A stretch of DNA of 64,000 bases. It comes from Phlebopus portentosus. Its lineage: Eukaryota; Basidiomycota; Agaricomycetes; Boletales; Boletinellaceae. The stretch is taken from contig JAYXKI010000019.1 in the NCBI GenBank assembly GCA_037892935.1, positions 310,001 through 374,000 of the forward strand. The letters run 5' to 3'. Both the position numbers and the translations under genes were made by a program. Below are positions 12,223-22,300 of this stretch, piece after piece (positions within the stretch are counted from its first letter, which is position 1; every line of letters starts with the position of its first letter). The notes under the pieces are model-generated. The model was not told where the DNA came from and did not search any database. It worked only from the letters and a program-made list of their open reading frames with translations.

Positions 12223-13931
12223 TCAATGCTCCAAGAAATAGCGAATAATCGCCTTCTCCTTAAGCTTGTCGAAGAAATCGACGTCCCAGGACGCCATGAT
12301 GACCAGTGCCTTCAGAACAACATCAGCGCCCGCTCGTGCAGCTCGGCGCTCCTTCTCGTCAGGAATACGCCTCAGAATCCAATTCTCGACACGATCGGGG
12401 CACCATTTGTACAGCTCATATTCTGCGACACCGCGACATCTCACCACATCGACATCGCGGGATCCGAAGAAGGCGTTTAGGAGGAAATCGTAAATGTCAT
12501 CGCAAACGATTTCGTCGGGAGCAAGAGGAGGTTTGACGAGCGGCCATGGTACCGTTTGGAAAGTCAATTCCCTAACCGTTGAGGGGTCCTTGAGAGCGAT
12601 CCATTCGTCCATGTATTTGATGTACTTCTTTTTGAACGGAATCTTGACTCTGGCGGAAGATTTTCCGAAGGCAGGACCATAATACACACCGCTCTGGTTG
12701 AAGTACCGAGGCGACATGGATCGGGAGGGCCAAATACACGAAGAATAAGGATGAAAGCGGGCTAGCGGAATTCTGCGCGATCTGAAACGACGAGAGTATC
12801 TGGTACGTTTTGTCTGCTGTTCCAGAACGTCCAGTCCGAGAGCCTTGTAAAGCTCCTCCTCCCGAACCCGAAGTTTCTCGATCGCAGATGCTTCATGTTC
12901 ATCCATTAAGTCAAAGCTCGCTTGGCCACCTCGCCTCAAGAGACATTCACGACTACGTTCATCTTCCCTATCCTCAATGGCCGCGTTAACTCGCTCGCTC
13001 GCTTGCCGAGCTGCCTCGTTCGCCTTTTCCATCATTATAGTCCGCCTTGCCCCTTTTTTGTCATGCACCCTCTTCAGATCCTCCTCGCGCCTTTGTCGCA
13101 TGTGTTTCTCCTCATAAGCCTTTGACCGTGTGCCTCCGCACGGCGTACCCGTGCGCGATGTTCTTCGAGACGTTGGTTTAACCTGTCATCCGTCCAGTAC
13201 GGGCCAAGCTTAGGGAAATCAAAGGGGTCCGTAGATGGAGGCACAACGTTCTCATCCTCCTCAGCAATCTCTGTCGACGCGTCCGACAGGTTATCCTCTT
13301 CAGTCTGTGCCTGAGAATTCATGTCCGCCTTCTGCTCGGTGTTTAGATTGGCGAACTCCAAAGCGAGAGCAGCATCGAGAACATCAGAGACGGAGGAGAG
13401 ACCGGAAAGAGAGGGGCTATCAACCACGGTGATAAAGGAGGCTGAGGAGGTGGAGGCTGAGGGAGAAGGCGAGGATGAGGGTGACGGAAAGAGCGGCGGA
13501 AACGAATACGCGTCAGAAGAGTCATCTCTAGTCGATGTCCCGAAAACTTTAAAGGGGAAGATCTTGTTCACCAGATATTTTATTCCGCGTATAAACATTT
13601 CTTTCCACGAGGCCCTTCTCTGCGCGGCCTCGGCGATCCGTGCCTTGACATGCGCCCGACGCGCGCTATCGGCGGCGCGCTCTATGGGCGAGCTTATCGA
13701 CGACATTCGGGACACTTCCCGCGACAAGGAAGACCTAGTCTTTCCATCGCCTTTGTTTTTGGCTTTGGCTTTACCTTTGCCAGAATAGCCACTGGTCGAT
13801 TCAGTACTACTCAGTGACGACGATTGGGACAATAGAGAGGAATGATGAGCTGGAGTTGAGGGCCCAGCCTCGGCGTTATTGGCTTGAGCGGAGTACCGAG
13901 ATGGGCCAGCCGCTGCGGAAGGAGAAGTCAT
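12223..13931 (-). pseudogene. Ser-rich family member 2, one probable frameshift
   Basis: Two overlapping minus-strand frames make one protein. The first (from ATG 13931) has a Ser-rich N-terminus, a lysine/glycine stretch, the segment IRGIKYLVNKIFPFKVF and, near its end, GPYWTDDRLNQRLEEHRARV. The second supplies SKAYEEKHMRQRREEDLKR and the conserved C-terminal domain. Between about 13122 and 13140 the frame must change by one base; the overlap is too short to be an intron. It is either a mutation or a sequence error, so I mark it as a possible pseudogene. The C-terminal domain matches the gene at 1983-3509, and the N-terminal half matches the relic at 26880-27700. No known function; the overall product would be about 560 residues. 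Confidence 0.6.
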
Positions 13932-14862
13932 CGGAGAGTCTGAAATGATGTATATAAAGGAGAGGCTTGAGACTAAAGTAACATCAGCACCGAGGAATCA
14001 AAGCAGTATCAGAAGGACTTACGAGTAAAGGACAAGCCGGAAAAGAAACAGCAGCTGAAAATAAAAGCAATAGTCGCCCTCAAGGATAGAAGATACAACG
14101 TCTGGGGAAGACTCATCCTCATAATATCAACCCTCTTTATACCCTGGAGACAATCAACTATCCAGTGCCACCCGGATTGCTCTCCTTCGCGGACACAAGC
14201 ATAGACAAACAAATGAACCGCATGTATCCGTGTTGCATCGAGTGGCAAAGAACAAGGGACCCTGAGTGGTTTGATCTTGATCGCTAGTCCCGCGGACGCG
14301 TAAACAAGGACAAACAGAACTTTTCTTCATAATGTGGTTATAAAAGTAACATAGAAGACGCGTGTGGCTTTGCTATCTTCGTTCCGATGTCAGGTTGGTT
14401 TAGGCTTAGGCGTCCCCAAAAGCAGCTGCTCACAAGAGACCAGAAGACCGACCTCGAAGTATGTCAACATGATCACAGTTTCGTCTAACCGATCTGATGA
14501 GAACATCGATGATCACCATAGGAACGATACGCAAGCCTGCAGAGGCCGGTGCATTTGGCAAAGGTCAATGCGCGGGCCCAATCACAATCATCGACTTTCT
14601 AAGCATTACTGTAACAAACATGGCGCCGAAATAGACAGATGAGTTCGTTCCATTTGCGACCACATTGCTTGCAATATACATGTCACCGTTCGAGCAACAT
14701 AGACTCAGAGATCGGCGGGTGGATCGAGTAAGGTACTGACGAACCGTGAAGACGTACATAATTCAGTCGGAGTTTCAAAAGGCCTCGCACGCCATGCACG
14801 AGCCACCCACGTTATTTTTCCTCATGACCCAGACTTACCCAATAAGAACACTTTAAGCACAT
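13932..14862. other. Gene-free stretch upstream of member 2
   Basis: Contains the promoter of the minus-strand gene. Frames at 14364-14759 are short and overlap on both strands; I do not support a gene there. Confidence 0.45.
14136..14141 (-). promoter_or_regulatory. TATA box of family member 2
   Basis: Reads CAGGGTATAAAGA on the minus strand, about 205 bp upstream of the start at 13931. It is the same 13-base context as at 1784. Confidence 0.55.
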
Positions 14863-15220
14863 ATGAAATTTGAAATTACGAAAGGGATTAAATTACAAGT
14901 AAAGTCATGTGAGAAATGCATAAAGAAATTTGAAATCTCATAAAGGAAAAGATGCTTGCATGTGTGGCATTTTAAATTATCCCAAGGAAGACATTTGAAG
15001 TTTCTTTTGTCATCTTGTCAAGAAAGAAATAACTTGCATGGTCAATACAAGTTATTTCTTCCTTGACAAGATGATAAAGAAACTTCAAATGTCTTCCTTG
15101 AGATAATTTAAAATGCCACACATGCAAGCATCTTTTCCTTTATGAGATTTCAAATTTCTTTATGCATTTCTCACATGACTTTACTTGTAATTTAATCCCT
15201 TTTGTTATTTCAAATTTCAT
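14863..15220. repeat. 358-bp near-perfect inverted repeat (hairpin)
   Basis: The left arm (14863 to about 15040) is repeated in reverse complement by the right arm (about 15045-15220). I count only about eight differences over roughly 175 bp per arm and almost no spacer. Outer ends read ATGAAATTTGAAAT and ATTTCAAATTTCAT. It is AT-rich compared with the surrounding DNA and carries no open frame. I could not find a convincing target-site duplication at the edges. It could be a foldback/MITE element or a head-to-head duplication; if transcribed it would form a very long double-stranded RNA. Confidence 0.9.
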
Positions 15221-15655
15221 TTGTCATCTAGTTATGAATTTATTTCAGGTCTAAATAACAGTTTGCCTGCTGTGAAACTCCCTAGCAAACGTATAACCTA
15301 ATTTGGTGGTGAGTAAAATTTTTCGAAATTTCCGAAATTGAAGATGCACGTGATCGTGACTCATCAACAGTGGTACCGGCGGCGAGACCATCGCAAAACT
15401 CTACGACACGGCCTGATTGGATTTCCACACCTGCTATGTCTGCTGCCCAGCTTTTCGGAATATCTGTTGGGATTTAGGGTGATCTTTTCAGGAACTTCTA
15501 TTTTCCGTCTACATTGTAAAAGGCACACTCGAATATTAATGCGACCTTCCAGCTTCTCAAATTCTCAGCCTACTCGTTTATTCAACACTCATTGTTGTTG
15601 TCCGTCCGACATATTTCATTCAGGCTGCAGCTGGTTAGTTAGCTAATCGATCCTC
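15221..15655. other. 5' flank of the reductase gene
   Basis: Probably the promoter and 5' UTR. An ATG at 15539 opens a short Arg/Ser-containing frame (MRPSSFSNSQPTRLF) that would suit a mitochondrial presequence, but I could not join it convincingly to the next exon. Confidence 0.35.
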
Positions 15656-17236
15656 ATGGTCCCACGAATAAAAGTGGCCATCGTTGGTGGCGGACCGTCC
15701 GCGTTCTTCGCCGCCTCGCGATTATTACAGCTCTCCCCAGCTTCGCAAGTTCGTCGACCGGGAATCGGGATACACATATACGATAGACTGTGGGCGCCTC
15801 ATGGACTTGTGAGGTATGGTGTTGCGCCTGACCATCCAGAGGTCAAGGCGAGTTTCTTTGCCATGTGTTTCCTTTTTACGATTTTTTCTCTGTTTTACAG
15901 GGATGGAGCTAATTTGACGATTACCTAGAACTGTACACATAAATTCGACGATGCAGCTAAGGATGGACGGCTGAAGTTCTTCGGGAACGTCAATGTCTCG
16001 TCTACGCCCTCAGCCGTACCGCATGCAATGAATGTTCCGCTCGAACAACTCTTCCCGCATTACACACATCTACTTCTATCCTCTGGGTGTACCGTTCCAC
16101 GAATGCACCCCGCCCTATCGGCTTCTGAATCGTGTCGTCCTGCTCTCGAGCTTGTACATTGGTACACGCAACATCCAGCGAGTAGGTTTATACCTCCATT
16201 AGACAAGATCAAGCATGTGTCGGTGATTGGGCATGGGAACGTCGCGTTGGACGTTGCTCGGATGCTCCTTTCCCCAGTCGAGAGATTGGAGAAGTACGAC
16301 GTCCCTTCATCTGTGCTCTCCGTCCTCCGAACGTCATCGATAAAACACGTGGCCATCATCGGTCGACGCGGACCTCTCGAAGCGAGCTTCACGACGAAAG
16401 AACTTCGGGAGATGATGAATCTAGAAGGAACAGCTCTATCTCCCATCCCAGACTCTGTCCTCTCTGAATCGAATGATGGTGCTCAACTGACCAGACAGCA
16501 GACAAGGTTACTGCAACTTCTGCAGAAAGGATCGGCGAATGTGTTTGGGTCGACGGAGAAGACGTGGTCGATCGACTTTTTCCGCTCACCGACGGGCCTT
16601 GCGTCCGCTCCGGCTGACTCATCGCATCCCACACGCCTTTCGCTCGCACATACGATGCTTGATAAGGAAAGGAAGGCCGTACCAACGGGAGAGACGTCTT
16701 TCATCGACACGGATCTTGTCCTGACTTCGCTCGGATATCGTGCGGAGCCGACAGGAGACTGGTACGAGCCTGCATTGGGAATCGTGAGGAATACCTCCGG
16801 ACGAGTGGTTGATCAGGAAGGAAGAGTTTTGAGGAATGTGTACGCGAGTGGATGGGCTGCAACCGGTGCGAAGGGTGTGCTTGCCAGTACGATGCTGAAT
16901 GCGCATTCTGTCGTTGACACGATCATCTCCGACCTCCAAGCTCAGTCTGGTGATGGCGTTACGGGTTCAGAAGAAGGATTACAAACGGGACCTGTTCCCC
17001 CGCCTGCAACAAACATACTGGATGGAGAGACGATCGATTTGCTGAATCCGAATTCCGACATGCTCAGTGTACCAGAGGAGATTTTGGCCGCAAGAAGAAG
17101 AGGGAATGTGATGAACTACGAGGACTGGAAGAGAGTAGATGAGGAAGAGGTGCGTAGAGGAGAAAAGGCAGGGAAAGAGCGTGAACGGATGAGTTGGGAT
17201 GAGGCAAGGACGTTCATTGATACTGTTAATATTTGA
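15656..17236 (+). CDS. ARH1: NADPH:adrenodoxin/ferredoxin oxidoreductase, ARH1-like
   Basis: Mitochondrial FAD enzyme that passes electrons from NADPH to ferredoxin for Fe-S cluster and heme A synthesis. Exon 1 (15656-15847) encodes the FAD-binding start KVAIVGGGPSAFFAA and the family block GLVRYGVAPDHPEVK. Exon 2 (15929-17236) continues with NCTHKFDDAA and then VSVIGHGNVALDVARMLL (NADP-binding Rossmann motif), IIGRRGPLEASFTTKELRE and a C-terminal YASGWAATGAKGVLASTMLNA, which contacts FAD. About 500 residues, a normal length for the family. The intron between the exons, 15848-15928, begins with GC, not GT; the join is fixed by the conserved EVKNCTxKF string. The chosen ATG leaves no presequence before the FAD motif, so an upstream exon may be missing from this model. 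Confidence 0.9.
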
Positions 17237-17836
17237 GACTGGAGATCACAAATTTGTATAATTTGATTTTGCCAACTAGAATATTGTACGCAATTTCCGA
17301 AAAAAGCTCAACTCTGCCGCGAAGAACTTTCCTTTTTTGTATCACACTGCAGAATTTACGTGTCGCGTAAGAAACTTCGGCATGCGTATAGAAATAGAAT
17401 TTTATTATCCATTTTTTCTCGCTCCTTGCACATCTGGAAATTTTCGGTTGAATATGAGATCTGAATGCGAGAAACCAGCTGTCGACTACACGCGAGATGA
17501 AACATGCATGTCTATCGTAAGAAGAATCGAATCGAACGAAGGCGGACATACATAGAGCAAGCGCTGATATCAGCATAAATAAAATAAGGTCCAGCGCGGC
17601 TGCTCCAAAAAGGAACGCATGATGATTGGACATAACAATTCGACGACTGATAAAAATGAAAGCCGTAAAAAGACGAAAGAGGCATGTACCCCGCCCAAAA
17701 ACTTGAATCATGCCTCAGCAGCACCTTCATTCGCACTTGCGATGTCCTCCATTCCGCTCCGCCTATATTGAGGTCGAAATTTTATCTCAAGTTGTTGCTT
17801 AGAAAAGGATGAAAATACCTTTGACGATTTACGGGA
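17237..17836. other. 3' flank of the reductase gene
   Basis: AT-rich, with overlapping short frames only. I see no gene. Confidence 0.45.
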
Positions 17837-18094
17837 TCAGCAAATTCCATCTCGTTTCTCACTGACCGTCCTGGACGAAGCGTTATAGCTCGTTCCCTCG
17901 TTCTGACCTCGTTCTCTCGCTTCCTTTAAATTAGACAATAACCGACTACCAAGCAACGAAAGGAATGAAGGGTTCGGAAAAGCCATCAAGGACATCATAG
18001 ATGAATTGATTCTAATCACGAGGATTAGCAACTGTCCACCAGAGGTAATCACCGTTTGACGATCCCGGCAGACAAAATTGACTAGGATCCGCAA
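17837..18094 (-). pseudogene. DUF6533-family relic (C-terminal exon only)
   Basis: The minus strand reads NPSFLSLLGSRLLSNLKEAR, then GQNEGTSY and SRTVSE. This is the same C-terminal cytoplasmic segment found in the DUF6533 genes at 45957, 56309 and 61500. After SRTVSE the frame breaks: seven extra bases (AAACGAG) lie before the expected MEFADP, which is still readable in another frame followed by a splice-donor-like GTATTT. I find no membrane-spanning exons upstream. This is a truncated, frameshifted copy. Confidence 0.65.
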
Positions 18095-18597
18095 AGGGCC
18101 AGTATTCAGATCAGTTACATCAGTGGTTTCGGTCGTCTACGTATTTATGTCGCTGAGCCCAACACTGTACTGTAACACTGGCGGTTCGGAAACGCATGGT
18201 CAAGCGTGACAGAGCGTGACTCGAACTCGTGCGCATGCACGACTGTAGTTTCGTGTCGATCCACGTCGATCCTTAAAGTCCTATAAGAAATCTTGGAAAT
18301 TTTAGTGCAATATATAAAAGTGGAATTATTATTATTTCAACATTAATATGCGAAATCCTTCCTTGTGTGCAGCAATTTCTTCGTTTTGACTGAAAGGAGT
18401 GAGAGCATCTTGGCCAGTCGCCAGGAGTTGCAGAAGGGACACGGAGGGTAAGTGAGGCACACACGATAACAACGATAGTCCCTTTTGCATGTAGCGCGCG
18501 AACCCGTCAGTACCACTCCCAAACAACACGCTTTCGTCGGCCCGCCCGCTCTTCCTCCGCTCCTCCTCCCATCATCACCTCGTCCAACTAGTGCTCA

Positions 18598-21500
18598 ATG
18601 TCAGCCTGGTTAGAGGACTCGGACATCGTATACGAGCGACGTCGTACACCAAGCCGCTCAGAGCCATCATTTGAGTCCGATTTTGATGATGATGATGATG
18701 ATGATGGTATTGGCGGTGATAGGAATGATGCTGACGGTGGCATTTTGTACATGAGGTCGAGGTCTAATGGTGCCCCTGCAGCCGGTTCCAGCGCCGGGAG
18801 GGCCATAGCGACGTACCCCTACCAGTATCACTGTCGACACCCGTATCAGTATCCGTACCCGCTCTCGTATCCGCGACCAGCGTTTGAACAGACGCGCTCT
18901 GGGTCTGTTCAGGAGCAGAGTAGGGGTGGGTATGACGGAGGAGTGGAGAAAAACGGATGGTCGCGCGAGGCGAGTCGGGCGTCTGGTGTTGGCAAGGAGC
19001 GGGAGGGAGAGAAGGAGGCTGAGGCTGAGTTCGAGTCTCGGAAAGACTTAAGAGGAGGTCCACTCCGCCGGCACGCGCATTCATGTACGTCTCGTCCTTA
19101 ATTATCTGTTCCGAGGCCAGAAGAGACGCTTACAATAGTCCTCTTTCCATCTATTTATCCATCTTTTCCTATTCGTCACTCGAACCCCGGGAACTATCCT
19201 AACGGCTTGAATGATTGATGAACGCCTCTGCCGAACTGCTGCCATCATTCACACTTCGCGCTATTCTCCTTATTGCTGCACCTATGCTGCACCTGGTACT
19301 TGGGTCGCGGTGCGTGGCTCGTGCCGTGCAGTCTTCTCAGAAGAGCTTGGGACATGCCGAGCGGCGTATTTAAAACTCGTCGTCCGCGCGACGGTGCTTA
19401 TTTTCCTCTTGATATGGGCCATATTACCAATGTCCGTCCCAATCTCATTCTTCTTATGTCTAGTTATACTGATCGAATTTTCATGCGCATTTGATCTGGT
19501 TTGATATTTGATGGTGCTCGGCACGGCAACACTTCCGATGCGCAGATACTGGGGCTCCGTGTCGGCAGCGGTCGAGAAGACTGGAAACCTCGAGGTCTGG
19601 GTCATCAACCGCGATCAAGCACGGATCGGCAATTCGCTCGAGGCTGCCGTCCTTGCTGCTCCGTCCAGCGGGCCGGGTGCACTCTGGTGGCGTGTTATAA
19701 GCGAGGAACATTTTCCCGATGAGGACTCCGTTGTTCAAGGTATCGTGGACGAGCGCGCTTGGCTTGCCGTTGTAGGTGTGTATCAATCAATAAAAGGTTG
19801 AATAAATTTTGTTTTCTCGTTAATTATGAATCTTCTGTAGTAAATACAAATGCGACGAATAACCTGACTGCTGCTCGTTTTGCGGGAGATACGAGCTATG
19901 ACCCGTCATCTGCTATATCAGTCTATTATGCCCAGGTGCCTTCACTTCTTTTACCTCTCCGTCCATCCCAAATCGACTGATCGTCTCTTCCTACTCTGCC
20001 CCTTTGCCCCTTCACCTTTCTCAGGCCAGAAATGAAGTCGTAACAGGCACATACCTCCTCCCTATCATAACGCAATTCCTCACCAACTTCACCACGAACT
20101 ACTCCACCGGATCCGCGCAGCGCTACCTTGCAGCTATCGTAGCGAACAATGGCACAGTGAACGTGACGGCGCTAAATAGCATTGCACAGGCGCCGCAGAC
20201 GATTACTCCTGGTGTCGCGTTTGAGGTGAGGAATGTGAGACCGTATACGACGCCTGAAGCGCAGGCGCCGTTACTTGTTGGTCAGATTTATATCTGTATT
20301 TTTGCGTAAGCGCTTTCCCCTCATTTCCCACTATTGATCCAAGCTGAGAGATTCTTCCCTGTAGCTTCATGATGGTACGCTCTTTCTCCCTATCATACCT
20401 TAAAAGATCCCTAACTCTTTCATACAGACAATGGCTCACTCAACAGCACGCTCATTCATCTCCGACTACCTCACCCTCCCTTCCTACCTCATCTTACGAA
20501 TCGTGACTCCTCTCCTCATCTACCTCCCTCTCAGCCTCTCCTACGCCCTGATCAGCGTAGCGTTCAAGCTCCCCTTCAATGGTGGGAGATTCAATTACGG
20601 CGCGGGGTTCATGGCGTTCTTTGGGTTCGTTTACCTCGGCATGGCCGCGCTGGGCTTGGCGCTCGAGGCCATGGGCACCCTTCTCGGCCCGAGGTTCGTG
20701 CCGTTCTTTCTGGTGCTTCTCGTGAGTAGACTGCGCTCTTTTACTACTTTCCCTTCCCTTTCTGTGTCTTTCTCTCGTAACGAAAATTTATTTTTGGTGG
20801 ATTTTTTCATGGTACCTTGTATTGATGATGCTTTCGGGTTGGATGTAGATCATCGTGAACGTCTCGACTGCTGTGCTCCCTCCGGAACTCCAGCCGAACC
20901 TCTATTCGTACAGCGCGGGGTTCCAGTTCTGGAACATGTAAGTCCATCTCACCATTCATTTTTACACCTACCTCATCTCACCTCACCCCACCTCGCTTCA
21001 TCCCATCTCATTTCTTCGTCACCTGTGGCATGCTTCGCGATATAATTTCTATCACCAGCCAACAAGCAACGCGCACGATCCTGTTCGACACGTACTCCCA
21101 CATGGGGAAAAATGCGGGTATTTTAATTGCATGGGTGCTCATTTCGTGCTGTACGACTGCGCTCTCCACGTGGTTCATGCGCTACTGGGAAGTCCGGAAA
21201 ATTTATCGCACGAGAAAGAAAGGAGAAACGAGGGAAGGGAAGGGTAAGGGTAAACATGTGGTTGACGAAGAGTACGGTCCGCCTGAGGAGGTGAAGGGAA
21301 AGGCGAAAGCTACGCCACGCAATTACGCGTATGAATACCAGAGCGATGACAAGAATGAGAAGGGCAAGAACAATAAGAAGGCCAAAAGCACGGTCTCGGC
21401 GTTCGAGCGATGGGAGCGGATGAAGAATTCGTACCGGAAAACAAAGAATGCATCCGTGAAAGCGACGTCCAGCCCCGCTTTCACGTCCCCTTCAGCTTCA

Positions 21501-21743
21501 GCTTCATATGTCCCTGCGATTCGTGGCGAAGAGAAACGATACGCGAGTCCAAGTCCGGGTCGAGGCGAGCCTACGAGCCATAGGGGTCCGAATGAAAGTA
21601 GACAACGAGACAACGAGAGAGAGCCCGACGTTCGCGAGGAGGAACATAAGGACCAGGAGGTTATTAATAAAGACGACGAAGACTACGGACCGTCGAATGT
21701 CCGTGTCCGCGTAGAGGAGGTCGCTCCTTCCCGCACGCCTTGA
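18598..21743 (+). CDS. DUF3533 / SNG1-family membrane protein
   Basis: Multi-exon gene. Exon 1 encodes a disordered acidic and Tyr/Pro-rich cytoplasmic tail with an Asp run near residue 25. Exon 2 begins at 19332 with FSEELGTCRAAYLKLV and the first membrane helix, then joins at 19546 to a YWGSV block. A lumenal/extracellular region with several N-x-T/S sites follows (LTNFTTNYSTGSAQRYLAAIV). Five or so further helices lie in 20270-21180, and a long charged tail (Lys/Glu-rich, about 180 residues) runs to the stop at 21743. This order matches the DUF3533 family that includes yeast Sng1, linked to drug and nitrosoguanidine resistance. The long tails at both ends are unusual for that family. Substrate unknown. 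Exon borders in the middle are approximate. Confidence 0.8.
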
Positions 21744-22300
21744 TTCCCGTCTCTTCTCTTACCTGGGTCTTTTGTTTGTTCTTTCCCTCGGATCGGTGGA
21801 CTTGTGTCCCTTCCCGTCTCGTCTTGGTAAGGAGTGCCTTCTCTTCTTTTCGTTTCGTCTCTGGACATCCGATACCCGACTGCTGTTCACCGGCCTAGCA
21901 TGCGGAGCGAGATGATTCCGAGTATGCATGTATAGGGTTGATCTCTGCCAGTGCCTAGACAGTGCCTAGACACCAAAAGAATAACAAAACAAAATGTATA
22001 CCCTGAGGAGAAACGTACGACTCCGCTTGGACTTATTGTTCGTACGTACGACGGGCTCGCGATTTGGATTAGAAATGTGTATATCAGATTACATATGTAG
22101 ACTAAACGGCAATCGTGGATATATGGACTGCTTTCTGGATGCATGTATGCATACGGACACGATGAAGTCTACGACAGATTTGGGCAGCATTCGGATTTGA
22201 CAAAGATCGTTCAGGAAAAGAGGCCGACAAAAACAAAAAATGTAGTCTGTTTGAAGTCACTTCATACATCTCTCTTGGGTTGACAGCATCTCCGACCTGA
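21744..22300. other. Convergent intergenic region
   Basis: 3' flanks of two converging genes. A small direct duplication (CAGTGCCTAGA twice) lies near 21950. Nothing else seen. Confidence 0.45.

Noticed and set aside
14863..15220. Long inverted repeat as a CRISPR or tandem array
   Set aside because: It is a single head-to-head palindrome without repeated spacers, in a eukaryotic context.
19150..19210. tRNA-like T-arm string (TCGAACCCC)
   Set aside because: No acceptor or anticodon stem can be built around it.
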